This document shows positions 15,316-23,785 of a stretch of DNA of 23,785 nucleotides, in pieces. Every line of letters begins with the position of its first letter. Positions within the stretch are counted from its first letter, which is position 1. Origin of the DNA: JAHRVQ01 sp046290215 (GTDB lineage: Bacteria; Pseudomonadota; Gammaproteobacteria; Pseudomonadales; Azotimanducaceae); contig JBKAGC010000024.1 in assembly GCA_046290215.1 (NCBI GenBank), forward strand, positions 1 through 23,785, given 5' to 3'. The notes beneath the pieces are model-generated. The model did not search any database. It was not told where the DNA came from and saw only the letters and a list, made by a program, of their open reading frames with translations. The position numbers and the translations under genes are program-made.

Positions 15316-17255
15316 ATCTACGGGGCATTCAAACCATGGCTCTGTTGCTTTGGGGCTGGCAAAGTGAGCTGTTACTGTTTGCCGTGCCGATGGCGATCAT
15401 CTGGGAAGCGCGATTTTTCCTAAATCGACGCTGGCACTTGAGCAAGCAAGACTTCTACCTGCTTGCGGATCTTACGGCTGTTTGTCTCGTCCTGATGATC
15501 ACGTTTTTGTTTTTAAACCGCGCGGATTACCATTTCATTAGTACCTTGATGCAATGGCTGCCAATCCTGCTCTTTCCCCTTACTGTAACCGTTGGCTACA
15601 GCACCGAGGAACGGCTAAGCCTGGATGTACTGTTTTATTCTCTGCGCCGCCAAAAACAACCGGTTAATCAATCCTGGGACATGGACTATTTGCTATTCGG
15701 TTTTCTCATTGTGGCGGCGGGTACCAGCAAAGACCTTGGCATTTGGTTCTTCCCGCTGGTGAGTTTATTAGTCTTTTTTGCTTTGTTACCCCTTCGCTCG
15801 CGCCGCTACACCCGCAAAGTCTGGGTGCTGGTCTGTACTTTAGTCTTTCTCAGCGCATTTTTGACCCAGGCGGGCATTCGTGAAACTCATGTTGAACTCC
15901 GCAAGCGCGCACAGGTCTGGCTCGCTCAATGGATCCAGCAACGCACCAATCCGCTAAAGAGTCATACTGCTATTGGTCAAATTGGCCGACTTAAGCTCTC
16001 TGATGAAATCCTCTATCGCATACCCGCGCCCGTTGGCCAGCCCATGCCTGGTTATTTGCAGGAGGCTGTGTATGACTTTTATGGTGGCACCAGTTGGTCT
16101 GTGCTTGAGACAGAATTCTCAACTATTGAAACCGTGGATGACTTCCTCTGGGATACAGGCGACTTTGACCCTGGTAAGGACGTGCCGCTAGACATTTATC
16201 ACGAATTCACCCGGGAAAAAGAGGTTATCCCAGTACCACCCGGCGTGACACGCATCCAGGACCTACCAGCCATTGATGTGCAGAGGAACTACTACGGCGC
16301 AATGCAAGGCCTGGGACTCGTGCCCAGCCCGCGCTATCAAACATTCTTTAACTACAACACTAATCAAACTAGTCCGCCGACACCCGCGGACTTTGAGACC
16401 AGCGCAGATCATGAACGCCTCCTGGAGCAGATCATTGCAGACAACCAGTTAGATCGAGAAAAGCCTCTCACATCTATTCGTCGTTTCTTCGCCGACTTTC
16501 GCTACAGCTTGTATCAACAAGAATATTTACTATCAGATCCACTGGAAGACTTCCTACTACGAAGGAAGTCAGGTCACTGCGAATTCTTTGCCACGAGCAC
16601 CGTACTCCTGTTGCGTCAGATGGGTATACCAGCTCGTTATGCTACAGGTTATGCCATCGAGGAATATGACGATTTGCTCGACATGTACGTGGTCCGGCAG
16701 CGTCATGCACACGCCTGGGTGCTGGCTTACATCAACGACAGGTGGCAGGCCATAGATACTACTCCCGCTGTTTGGCTAGCCACCGAGGAAGCTCAGTCCA
16801 CATTCTTTCAACCAGTGCTTGATACTTTCGGCAACCTGTCCTTCATGTTCCAGATCTGGTGGAACAAACAAAGCCTTGATGATTATGAAGCCTACCTATA
16901 CGGCATTGGCGTCTTGTTAGGACTAATACTGCTGTGGAGAATCAGTACCGGCGAACAAGTGCTAATCAAGTCACAAGATGATGACAGCGAACCGGATCAG
17001 ACACCGGCCTACCCAATATCTCCCTTACAGCGCGTCGAGCAACAACTCAACCAACACGGTTTAAGCAGGCAACCGGGCGAGCTATTTTCTGCCTGGTTCA
17101 ATCGTATCGGGCATGAAGAACTTCTGGGTTTGCTGCCACTCCATTACAAATTGAGGTTTCACCCTGCGGGTGTCACAACGGCAGAACGCACATCCCTGGA
17201 ACAACAAGTGCAAGCGTCCATTCAGCGCATCGAAGCGAAATACTCTGAAAACTGA
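15312..17255 (+). CDS. TgpA-type membrane transglutaminase-like protein
   Basis: This 647-residue protein has an N-terminal bundle of hydrophobic segments (about 10-31, 48-68, 80-95, 125-160, 170-187), then a large periplasmic part. The transglutaminase-like core carries RKSGHCEFFATSTVLLLRQMGIPARYATGY with Cys423, RQRHAHAW with His467, and AIDTTPAVW with Asp482, a complete Cys-His-Asp triad. A further transmembrane helix (about 541-560, YGIGVLLGLILLW) precedes a C-terminal cytoplasmic tail with a DUF4129-like LSRQPGELFSAWFNRIG. P. aeruginosa TgpA is the reference family member, with an essential but unclear role in the envelope. The gene ends 12 bases from the convergent MFP gene. Confidence 0.9.
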   Translation: MNLRGIQTMALLLWGWQSELLLFAVPMAIIWEARFFLNRRWHLSKQDFYLLADLTAVCLVLMITFLFLNRADYHFISTLMQWLPILLFPLTVTVGYSTEERLSLDVLFYSLRRQKQPVNQSWDMDYLLFGFLIVAAGTSKDLGIWFFPLVSLLVFFALLPLRSRRYTRKVWVLVCTLVFLSAFLTQAGIRETHVELRKRAQVWLAQWIQQRTNPLKSHTAIGQIGRLKLSDEILYRIPAPVGQPMPGYLQEAVYDFYGGTSWSVLETEFSTIETVDDFLWDTGDFDPGKDVPLDIYHEFTREKEVIPVPPGVTRIQDLPAIDVQRNYYGAMQGLGLVPSPRYQTFFNYNTNQTSPPTPADFETSADHERLLEQIIADNQLDREKPLTSIRRFFADFRYSLYQQEYLLSDPLEDFLLRRKSGHCEFFATSTVLLLRQMGIPARYATGYAIEEYDDLLDMYVVRQRHAHAWVLAYINDRWQAIDTTPAVWLATEEAQSTFFQPVLDTFGNLSFMFQIWWNKQSLDDYEAYLYGIGVLLGLILLWRISTGEQVLIKSQDDDSEPDQTPAYPISPLQRVEQQLNQHGLSRQPGELFSAWFNRIGHEELLGLLPLHYKLRFHPAGVTTAERTSLEQQVQASIQRIEAKYSEN

Positions 17256-17267
17256 TCACTCACAAAA

Positions 17268-18305
17268 CTAGCTGGTTGGTAACACTGATTGACCGTCACG
17301 GAGACTCTCAACACCGCGAACGGCAACTCGATCTCCCACTTCTAGCTCACCGGAAATCGACACTAATTCGCCTTGTCCCGCTCCTAACGTCACATTGACT
17401 CTATGGGCAACGTTCTCGGCATTGATCTTATAGACAAAACTACCCTCGCTACGTAAGACCACCGCATCTCTGGGTACGAACAGCGAGCGACGCTGCTCTG
17501 AAACGGCTACCGTGGCATCGGCAAACTGTCCAGCAGCGATTCTACTGGCCACGTCTTCCGGAACATCAACCAACAGACCGAAGGTTTGCGATTGACGATC
17601 AGAAACCTGAATCAGTGACTGGGCATTGGTTGAAAATTCCACGTCCGCTACTTTGATCGTAATCGGCAGTGACAGGTCAAGCCGGTTTAAGTAGGCAATC
17701 GGAACCAAGATTTCCACCTCAAGACTGGTGGGATTAACGATCCGCACGACACTGTCGCCCCGCCGTGCAAACTCTCCTGCCGCCACCAACCGCTCCACGA
17801 CCACGGCGTTTGTAGGCGCAATAATTTGGGTTCGATCCAGGGTTTCCTGCAATTGCTCAATACGCGAGATAGCTACCTGAAAGTCGTTACTCGCGAGATC
17901 ACGCCTTGATACCAGTTCGGCCAGTTGTGTCTTCGCCGCCAGATTTGCTTGTTGTAATTTTGAAAGCCGTTCCACCTCTCCATTCAAGTATTCAACATTA
18001 ATCTTTGCTCGATCGGCAAGCAGTTGCTGCTCTTGTAAGCGCAGCCTGAGGTTGCGGTCGTCCACCTGGGCAATCACTTCACCCTTCACCACCCGGGTGC
18101 CTTCTGACAACACGCTAACCAGTTCACCGTCCACTGTCGCGGGCAATAGCACATCGTTACGACTACGAACAAAAGCATTAAATACCGTTGGCTGGCCGAC
18201 ACTCATTTCCCGAACTGGCTCCAGAACCACAGAGCTGGGCGGCGGCTCTTCTGCATGGACCAAAGCAGATACTGTAAATGTAACTAGTGCAAAGAGTAAC
18301 TTCAT
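17268..18305 (-). CDS. RND efflux periplasmic adaptor (membrane fusion protein)
   Basis: This 345-residue adaptor has a plain cleavable signal peptide (MKLLFALVTFTVSALVHA then EE) and no lipobox cysteine. It has the MFP order: lipoyl half-motif (LLPATVDGELVSVLSEGTRVVKGEVIAQVDD, about 55-85), a long alpha-hairpin with coiled-coil heptads (about 88-155), second lipoyl half (RTQIIAPTNAVVVERLVAAGEFARRGD), a beta-barrel and a membrane-proximal domain (LFVPRDAVVLRSEGSFVYKI). It would link the inner-membrane pump to an outer-membrane channel. No TolC-like gene is in the window, so a genomic TolC elsewhere is presumed. Its start overlaps the stop of the pump gene by ATGA (18302-18305). Confidence 0.9.
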   Translation of the reverse strand: MKLLFALVTFTVSALVHAEEPPPSSVVLEPVREMSVGQPTVFNAFVRSRNDVLLPATVDGELVSVLSEGTRVVKGEVIAQVDDRNLRLRLQEQQLLADRAKINVEYLNGEVERLSKLQQANLAAKTQLAELVSRRDLASNDFQVAISRIEQLQETLDRTQIIAPTNAVVVERLVAAGEFARRGDSVVRIVNPTSLEVEILVPIAYLNRLDLSLPITIKVADVEFSTNAQSLIQVSDRQSQTFGLLVDVPEDVASRIAAGQFADATVAVSEQRRSLFVPRDAVVLRSEGSFVYKINAENVAHRVNVTLGAGQGELVSISGELEVGDRVAVRGVESLRDGQSVLPTS

Positions 18306-21300
18306 GACGATTCCCCTAATTTTAGCGTCGAGATTCGACCGGCGAATTTCGGTGTTGGTATTTGAATCTGCAACAAGCTAGGTAGCAAAATGAGAGTAAA
18401 CATCGAACTCACCAACATGCCACCGACAATAACAGTGGCAAGACCACGATAGATCTCCGAGCCGACTCCTGGAATAAGCATGAGTGGCAGCATGCCAAAC
18501 AAGCTAGTTAAGGTGCTCATAAAAATGGGTCGGGCGCGATACTGGACGGCCTGGCGCACAGCATCCGCTGGCGACAAACCGTCCGCTTCCGCCTTGCGGG
18601 TTTGATCCACCAGCAAAATCGCATTGTTAACCACCAGACCTAACAAGATGATAAAGCCGATCATGGTCAACATATCCAATGACTGAAAAGTCACGAAATT
18701 TAGGAGTTTGAGACCCAACAATCCACCGGCAACAGAAATTGGCATTACCAGCAGCACAATCAAGCTATCTTTCGCGGAGCGAAACAGCGCCGCCATAATC
18801 ATGAACAATATTGCAATGGCGATCGCGAAGTTCTTTCTAACTTCAGCCAGCGCCTTTTTCAACTGATCTGCGTTGCCGCGATAGCGTACCCCGGCACTCT
18901 CAGGCAGCAGTGCTTTGATCGCCGGCGTCGCCTCTGCCTGAAGTTTTTCTATCGCTTCTTCGAGAGTCACTTCCGGCGGCGGTGTAACATTAAGTGTGAC
19001 GGTTCGACGGCCATCCACTCGCTGCAGATTCGTCGGCCCCACCGCTTGCTCAATCGACACCAGATCACCGATCTTTTGCACACCGCCGCTGGGCGTCGCG
19101 ATAGGCATCGTGAGTAAGCTTTCAGGGTCATGCCACTTGTCGGTACGCACGAACATATCCATGCGCTGATTACCGTCAAAATATTCCCCGGCAAACAGAC
19201 CACCAGTGTAGGCTCTGATGGTGCGACCCACCGCGGCGCGATCCAGTCCTGATGTATTAATGCGCCGATCATCGGGCACAACCAACAATTCAGGCTCGTT
19301 TAAACTCAAGCCACCACGAGCGAAGACGTTGGTGTTCTCCCACAAACCGCGAATCACTTCCTGGCCCTTACGAGCCGCTACTAATAACTGTTCTAAATCG
19401 TTGCCCTGGATATCCACGGCAATACTGCGACCACCGCCGCCGCTGGCGTTGAGCATAGAACTTTGATTCACAAACGGCGTTACGTCCGGGATCCCCACCA
19501 GAATGTCACTACGCAACTTGTTAACAAGCTCTGCCACCTCGTCAGGATTTTCCGGGTAGATATAAACCTGGGTGAAAAAGCCGTTAAAAGACGCAAAGTT
19601 GTAGGCACGGATCTTTGGCGATTGCTCACCGGTGTAGTAAGGCTGCAATCTCGCCACTACCTCAGGGGCTAGCTCATCGCGTATGGTTTTAACGTTCATG
19701 CCAGGTGGTAAATTGAAGTACACAATGATCGCGTCGATATTGGCCCTGGGCAGAAAGTCAATTTTTGGCGTTAGCGCCCAGATACCTAGTATTGAGGCAA
19801 ATAAGATGCCGCCAATCCACCCCAGTCGCATTGATGGAGTTCGTGTCGCACCAGTGACCAGGTTGGCCAGAGCACGCCAGTAGCCAACAAACCGGTCCTT
19901 ACCTACTGAGCCACCCACCCATTGCGAGGTAATCACGGGCAAAACTGTGAGTGCCGCAACCAATGACGCCATCACCGCGACAGAAATTGTCACAGCCAGG
20001 TCCTTAAATAGTTGCCCTTCGACTCCCACCATAAACAGCACAGGAACGAAGATCGCCACCGTGGTCAGGGTTGATGAAAATAGCGCACCGGACACCTGCC
20101 GGCACCCCTCTGAGATCGCGCCAGATAAGTTCATACCAGCTTGTCGCAGCCTAAAGATATTCTCCTGCACCACTATCGCGGCATCCATAACAAGGCCTAC
20201 CGCGAATGCGAGCCCAGCCAGGCTAATCACATTCAAGGTGAGCTTGAGCACATCCAGCGCAATGAATGCGACTAATAATGAAATGGGCACAGTGAGGGTA
20301 ATCAGCAGCGTGGCGCGGGCACTGTTTAAGAAGAAATACAATATGCCGGTTGCCAACAATATGCCGAGCAAAATATTGCCCTGCACCATCGATATGGCTC
20401 GGCGGATGTGCAATGAAGCGTCGAAACTGAGCTGAATACGGATATTTGCGTCCGCCAGTGGGCCCTCATTCAACTCAGCCAGCGCAACATTGAGTTCGTC
20501 TAGCAGTTCAACCGTGTTCGCCTCGTTCTGCCGAGTGATGGAAATATAGTAGGAGGGAAAGCCGTTACGTAGGCTGACGCCAACATTTTCCGAATAATCC
20601 ACATCAATCGTGGCTATCTCATTGAGGTAAATAGGTTGTTCGCCGCGCCAACCCACCACCAATTCGCCTAGCTGATGCACCTCTTGTTCACCGAGGAATC
20701 TGACGGTGTAACGGCGCCGGCCAACATCCGCGAAGCCGCCAGATACGTCTCGGGCACGGGCGACTGAGGCCGCCACATCATCAACCGTCAGACCCAGCAT
20801 GGCGGTACGCAAGGGATCGATCTCAATATTGACTTCTTTAGGCCGCCGGGCGTTCAAATTTACCTGAGCAACCCCTGGGATTCTTGCCAGCCGTGGCTCT
20901 ACCACTTCTTCTATAAGGTCCTGATAAACAATCATGTCATCCACTGGATTACCTGGTGCCGCATACACCAACACCGAGGCAGCCCCCGGCAAGCCGCCAT
21001 CACCACCGCTAGCAACGAAGGGCTCACCAGCGTCAGCGGGCACATCAGGCGCTTGATTCAGGCGGTTAATGACATCCAGCAAGGCTTGCTTCATGTCGTA
21101 ACCAAGCTGGTAGTTCAACGTCAGTTGACCTTGACCACGCTGGACGCTGGAAACCATGGTTTCAATGCCAGAATTAAACTGCAGCATCTCTTCCTGGGGC
21201 TGAACGATGGCTTCTTCTACTTCTTGCGGTGCAGCGGACCGCCAATTATTGTAAATCGTGATCTGCGGGCTAGAGACATCGGGCAAGAGTTGAACCGGCA

Positions 21301-21394
21301 GATCGCTAATACTGCCGTAGCCAAACAGCGCCAGGAGGCCAATCAAGACCCAAACTGCACGGCGATAGCGAATCGATAATTCTGTAATGTTCAC
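18302..21394 (-). CDS. RND-family efflux pump permease
   Basis: This 1030-residue inner-membrane pump has the RND plan: a first helix near the N-terminus, a large periplasmic loop (about 40-335), a helix bundle, a second loop and a last bundle. N-terminal landmarks are LPVQLLPDVSSPQITIYNNW and AAPQEVEEAIVQPQEEML. The helix-4 motif is GLAFAVGLVMDAAIVVQEN (Asp404, Ala405), where AcrB has two aspartates (D407/D408). The helix-10 motif is LLGLVVNNAILLVDQ (Asn923), where AcrB has Lys940. The coupling residues are therefore not those of AcrB, and the drug or metal specificity cannot be told from sequence. The start is GTG with AAAGGG upstream. It is the first gene of a two-gene operon with the adaptor. 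Confidence 0.92.
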   Translation of the reverse strand: MNITELSIRYRRAVWVLIGLLALFGYGSISDLPVQLLPDVSSPQITIYNNWRSAAPQEVEEAIVQPQEEMLQFNSGIETMVSSVQRGQGQLTLNYQLGYDMKQALLDVINRLNQAPDVPADAGEPFVASGGDGGLPGAASVLVYAAPGNPVDDMIVYQDLIEEVVEPRLARIPGVAQVNLNARRPKEVNIEIDPLRTAMLGLTVDDVAASVARARDVSGGFADVGRRRYTVRFLGEQEVHQLGELVVGWRGEQPIYLNEIATIDVDYSENVGVSLRNGFPSYYISITRQNEANTVELLDELNVALAELNEGPLADANIRIQLSFDASLHIRRAISMVQGNILLGILLATGILYFFLNSARATLLITLTVPISLLVAFIALDVLKLTLNVISLAGLAFAVGLVMDAAIVVQENIFRLRQAGMNLSGAISEGCRQVSGALFSSTLTTVAIFVPVLFMVGVEGQLFKDLAVTISVAVMASLVAALTVLPVITSQWVGGSVGKDRFVGYWRALANLVTGATRTPSMRLGWIGGILFASILGIWALTPKIDFLPRANIDAIIVYFNLPPGMNVKTIRDELAPEVVARLQPYYTGEQSPKIRAYNFASFNGFFTQVYIYPENPDEVAELVNKLRSDILVGIPDVTPFVNQSSMLNASGGGGRSIAVDIQGNDLEQLLVAARKGQEVIRGLWENTNVFARGGLSLNEPELLVVPDDRRINTSGLDRAAVGRTIRAYTGGLFAGEYFDGNQRMDMFVRTDKWHDPESLLTMPIATPSGGVQKIGDLVSIEQAVGPTNLQRVDGRRTVTLNVTPPPEVTLEEAIEKLQAEATPAIKALLPESAGVRYRGNADQLKKALAEVRKNFAIAIAILFMIMAALFRSAKDSLIVLLVMPISVAGGLLGLKLLNFVTFQSLDMLTMIGFIILLGLVVNNAILLVDQTRKAEADGLSPADAVRQAVQYRARPIFMSTLTSLFGMLPLMLIPGVGSEIYRGLATVIVGGMLVSSMFTLILLPSLLQIQIPTPKFAGRISTLKLGESS

Positions 21395-21504
21395 GGGACG
21401 CCCTTTGTAGGTATTTGTTATTGGCAGCCATTTTTATTCAAGAACCAAAGACCTGTCTGAAAAATGAGATAAATCGACGCCCCAGCAGGTTGTAATAAGC
21501 TTCC

Positions 21505-21523
21505 CGGCTGATTTTTTCAGCCG
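21505..21523. other. 7-bp inverted repeat with T-only loop upstream of the RND operon
   Basis: CGGCTGA (21505-21511) and TCAGCCG (21517-21523) flank five T residues. It lies 111-129 bases upstream of the RND start codon. No gene ends nearby on either strand, so a regulatory or operator role is more likely than termination. Confidence 0.35.
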
Positions 21524-21617
21524 CAAATTTTCATTAATCTTCATTGATGAATGCCTCTTAGATGGTTTTTTTGTTTTTTTTCAATGAGTTGGCTCTCATT
21601 GCGTGCAAAATTTAACC

Positions 21618-21663
21618 AGGCCCAGAGGCTCAAAATATGCGATATGGAGCGTTGCTCTGGCCT
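21618..21663 (+). other. Extended bulged hairpin in the lipoprotein upstream region
   Basis: The outer stem AGGCC(C)AGAG (21618-21627) pairs with CTCTGGCCT (21655-21663), 9 pairs with one bulged C. The inner stem GCTC (21628-21631) pairs with GAGC (21647-21650), and an ATAT-GCG-ATAT tip closes it. On the right side GTTG bulges out. The nested structure is unlikely by chance and points to a structured RNA or a protein-binding site. Confidence 0.4.
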
Positions 21664-21815
21664 AAGAAGCGTGTAATCATTGGCATACACACGACTGACG
21701 ACTCAGTCATGGTGGGAAAAGGACTTAACCACTTATCTGAATTTCCCTGCTACTGTAGGAATAACGGGGTTTCTGGCTCCGTACCCCTTCAAGTCAACTC
21801 GGTGATCAGGTAGGA

Positions 21816-21843
21816 TTTACGTCCTGCTTTTGTGGACTATACT
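21816..21843 (+). promoter_or_regulatory. Possible sigma-70 promoter for the lipoprotein gene
   Basis: TTTACG (21816-21821) and TATACT (21838-21843) are separated by 16 bases, matching four and five of six consensus positions. The transcript would begin near 21850, leaving a leader of about 84 bases. If this is the main promoter, the hairpins further left are DNA sites rather than leader RNA. Confidence 0.3.
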
Positions 21844-21933
21844 TCGTGGGTGCTGTTTGTAGCTCTGCGGGATGCGTTTCACGATTGGGCTGTCGAACAA
21901 ATAATGAATAGTAATAGCAATGGAGCAATCTCT

Positions 21934-23785
21934 ATGAAGTCAATACTGAAAAGTATCGCACTACTCCCAGCAGCGGTACTTATCGCTAGCTGTGATAGTA
22001 GCAGCGGAGGGGGGTCAGCGGCCGTCGTAACACCTCCTGCACCGCAAATTAGTACTGCGGGTTCTGGTACCAAAGGTGTCATGATCGGTTCAACGGTTGT
22101 CATTACTGACGCCGCTGGTGCTGAGCTTGGTCGGTCTACCACTGGCGCAGACGGTAGCTACTCCGTCGCACTCGTTAATTCAACTCAAGGTGGCACGATC
22201 ACAGGTCCTTTGACAGTCACGATTACTGGTGGTCAGACAATTTGTGACTTCGACAACGCCGGCACTGCAAACGACTGTCCGACAGGTAACCCAGCGCCAA
22301 ATGACTTTGTCGCTTTCGGTACTACTTACGACTTGCCAGCGACATTCGCTATCCGCAGCCAGGTTGCGACTCCTAGCACTGGTACAGTAAGTCACATCAC
22401 TCCACTGACTGAATTTGCAACTCTGAAAGCAATCGAAACAGCTGGTACTACAGCGCCAACAGCCGCTCAGGTAACCGCTTCACTACGTGCAATTTCTGGT
22501 CTGGTTGAAGCCGTGTCCGGTGTAAGCCTCGACGGGGTTGATATTTCTCAGTTCCAACCTGCTGACCTCACCAACACTGGCGGCGTCAACTCTTCTCCTG
22601 TTGCATTGGCAATTGCTGGCTTGTCGGCATCCATCGTCGGTGCCCAGGGCGCAAATGAATCGCTGGCTGCCACCATCACTCGTCTTGCTGCGTTAATCAC
22701 GATTGATGCTAACGGTAATGTTTCAGGTACTGGTACCAACTTAGGCATACTGGTTTCAGCATTTGCACGTGGTCTTGCTGTAGCTGCTAATGCTTCTGGT
22801 AGCGGCGTTCTAGCTCAAGCTGCGAACAATGCTTCTAACCTGGCTAATACATACACCAACCTTGGCAACGCAACAGTAACTGTTCCACCTCTGAGCGTAC
22901 CAGGCGATAACACCGCCGGTGTGGCAACTAAAGCCTTCGTGACTAAGCTTGCTCAAGCGGTAGCTGACGTGACTTCTGCTACTGGTGCTCAAGGTGCTGG
23001 TGAAGATGGCAGCGTGGGTGCAACAGAAGCCTTCGCTACAGAACTTGACACTATCGGTACTTTAACTGGCGGTAACGCAACTACAGCCTTTAGCCGATTA
23101 GACGCTGACCTTCGTGCAGCCGCTGCAGCACTCGATGCTGGTGAAAGCGTGACTGACGCAGTTGAAGCGGGCGATGCCGATGACGGTGTAGAGTACGTAT
23201 TGACTAAAGCTGCTGACGGCACACTGACAGCAACAGGCGTTAGCTCTCGCTGGCCTCTTGCCTCTACCGCACAAAACAATCAGGTCACTCTGACTGCGGA
23301 TACTGCCTCATCAACTACTACTGCCATTAACCTGGACAACGTAGTGTTGACCACACGTCAAGGTACAACTGTTGTACAAACCTTCACCGGTTCAGCAACT
23401 AACACCTTTGACCCAGCAGCTGGTACTGACTCGCCTACCATTACTGGTACGATCACTACCTCTGGCGCCACTGCAACAGCTTCAAGCTTCGCAATCAGCG
23501 CTTCAGGTACAGCGATCCCACGCACCGGTACTGGCGGCACTTACACTGCAACCTTCACGTTTGATGCCACAGGTACTGCTAACGACTTGACTCTGACCAT
23601 CAACGGTACAGTTGGCGCGTCACTGCAGAATTTCACCATCATCTCAGCTTCTAACACTGGCGACACACCAGCTGGTATTAGCGGCACAGTGACTCGCACC
23701 GGCACCACCGATGTGAACACTCTGACTGACGGTAGTGCGACTCTGACACTGACTGTGACTAACGGCTCTGTGGTAGCAGATGCTA
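21934..23785 (+). CDS. Large Ala/Thr/Gly-rich lipoprotein with beta-rich repeats (partial, runs off right edge)
   Basis: The reading frame is open from ATG 21934 for 617 codons to the edge of the window, with a GGAG site 8 bases upstream. The N-terminus is a lipoprotein signal ending LIASC (Cys20) followed by DSSSGGGS. Asp at +2 is the inner-membrane retention signal in enteric bacteria, though the rule is looser elsewhere. A short stretch at about 45-75 (GSTVVITDAAGAELGRSTTGADGSYSVAL) resembles a carboxypeptidase-regulatory or Ig-like beta domain. The middle is helical and Ala-rich. From about residue 440 the sequence is Thr/Gly-rich and beta-like with loosely repeating units. No catalytic motif is visible. 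Codons ending in T (GGT, ACT, GCT) predominate, unlike neighbouring genes, which may mean high expression. The function is unknown; a surface or envelope structural protein is my guess. Confidence 0.75.
   Translation, partial: MKSILKSIALLPAAVLIASCDSSSGGGSAAVVTPPAPQISTAGSGTKGVMIGSTVVITDAAGAELGRSTTGADGSYSVALVNSTQGGTITGPLTVTITGGQTICDFDNAGTANDCPTGNPAPNDFVAFGTTYDLPATFAIRSQVATPSTGTVSHITPLTEFATLKAIETAGTTAPTAAQVTASLRAISGLVEAVSGVSLDGVDISQFQPADLTNTGGVNSSPVALAIAGLSASIVGAQGANESLAATITRLAALITIDANGNVSGTGTNLGILVSAFARGLAVAANASGSGVLAQAANNASNLANTYTNLGNATVTVPPLSVPGDNTAGVATKAFVTKLAQAVADVTSATGAQGAGEDGSVGATEAFATELDTIGTLTGGNATTAFSRLDADLRAAAAALDAGESVTDAVEAGDADDGVEYVLTKAADGTLTATGVSSRWPLASTAQNNQVTLTADTASSTTTAINLDNVVLTTRQGTTVVQTFTGSATNTFDPAAGTDSPTITGTITTSGATATASSFAISASGTAIPRTGTGGTYTATFTFDATGTANDLTLTINGTVGASLQNFTIISASNTGDTPAGISGTVTRTGTTDVNTLTDGSATLTLTVTNGSVVADA

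Larger units (their letters stand above)
21395..21933. other. Long intergenic stretch rich in inverted repeats between the RND operon and the lipoprotein gene
   Basis: These 539 bases hold no credible gene. Both flanking genes read outward, so promoters for each must lie here. From the left: a CGGCTGA/TCAGCCG repeat with a five-T loop (21505-21523); a TTCATTGATGAA palindrome (21540-21551); a T-rich run (21559-21581); a long bulged hairpin (21618-21663); GACTGA/TCAGTC (21693-21708); overlapping GGGGT/ACCCC and ACGG/CCGT pairs (21764-21787); AGGAT/GTCCT (21812-21825); and a promoter-like pair near 21816-21843. I recognise no known riboswitch class. Confidence 0.5.

Noticed and set aside
21505..21523. 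Rho-independent terminator
   Set aside because: No gene ends upstream on either strand; the T residues are in the loop, and the following bases are CAAATTTTC rather than a direct T tract.
1..23785. CRISPR array, tRNA genes, insertion sequences or prophage
   Set aside because: I saw no regularly spaced repeats, cloverleaf with CCA-type end, transposase, integrase or phage genes in either strand.
21934..23785. Open frames on the - strand opposite the lipoprotein gene
   Set aside because: They arise because the biased T-ending codons on the + strand leave few stops on the other strand; none has a credible start or domain.

Overview
The window looks like a chromosomal stretch from a Gram-negative gammaproteobacterium, probably marine or otherwise free-living. 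Supporting signs are lipobox lipoproteins, SPOR and Sel1 proteins, an RND pump with its membrane-fusion partner, a Yej/Dpp-type peptide importer, and an ECF sigma/ChrR pair. Base composition is moderate and coding density is high. I see no tRNA, rRNA, insertion sequence, integrase or CRISPR array. This assignment comes from gene content alone.

Layout. (1) 1-3776: the tail of an unrecognised + strand gene; an ECF sigma-like gene on the - strand that has only region 2; a small conserved protein overlapping a secreted Sel1+SPOR protein; a DUF3667 membrane protein overlapping an M15 metallopeptidase by ATGA; and a flavodoxin/ferredoxin reductase on the - strand. (2) 3886-5067: a serine-esterase/class C beta-lactamase-fold hydrolase. 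(3) 5068-5411: a long non-coding stretch with hairpins and a rho-independent terminator, which could be an sRNA or an operon leader. (4) 5412-11512: a five-gene ABC importer in the order permease, permease, lipoprotein binding protein, ATPase, ATPase. The permeases and binding protein are Yej-like, but the ATPase is two separate genes rather than a single fused YejF. (5) 11513-11612: a convergent junction with a REP-like double hairpin and a short tandem duplication that includes the stop codon of chrR. (6) 11613-12860: an ECF sigma and a ChrR-type zinc anti-sigma on the - strand, preceded by a recognisable TGATCC/CGTA promoter. (7) 12986-17255: a MoxR ATPase, DUF58, TgpA-type transglutaminase operon divergent from the sigma gene. 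(8) 17268-21394: an RND permease and adaptor on the - strand. (9) 21395-21933: non-coding DNA rich in inverted repeats, followed by a large, Ala/Thr/Gly-rich lipoprotein gene running off the right edge.

How the genes work together. Several units are tightly coupled by ATGA or TAATG overlaps: DUF3667-M15, the two importer ATPases, MoxR-DUF58-TgpA, and RND-MFP. The sigma and anti-sigma genes abut exactly. The anti-sigma keeps all eight predicted zinc ligands of R. sphaeroides ChrR at matching spacing, so a singlet-oxygen/peroxide-type envelope stress response is the best reading. The sigma promoter lies in the divergent region in front of the MoxR operon.

Most of the window is conventional. 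The parts least explained by known families are the two structured non-coding stretches (5068-5411 and 21395-21933), the region-2-only sigma, the REP-like element and the right-hand lipoprotein.
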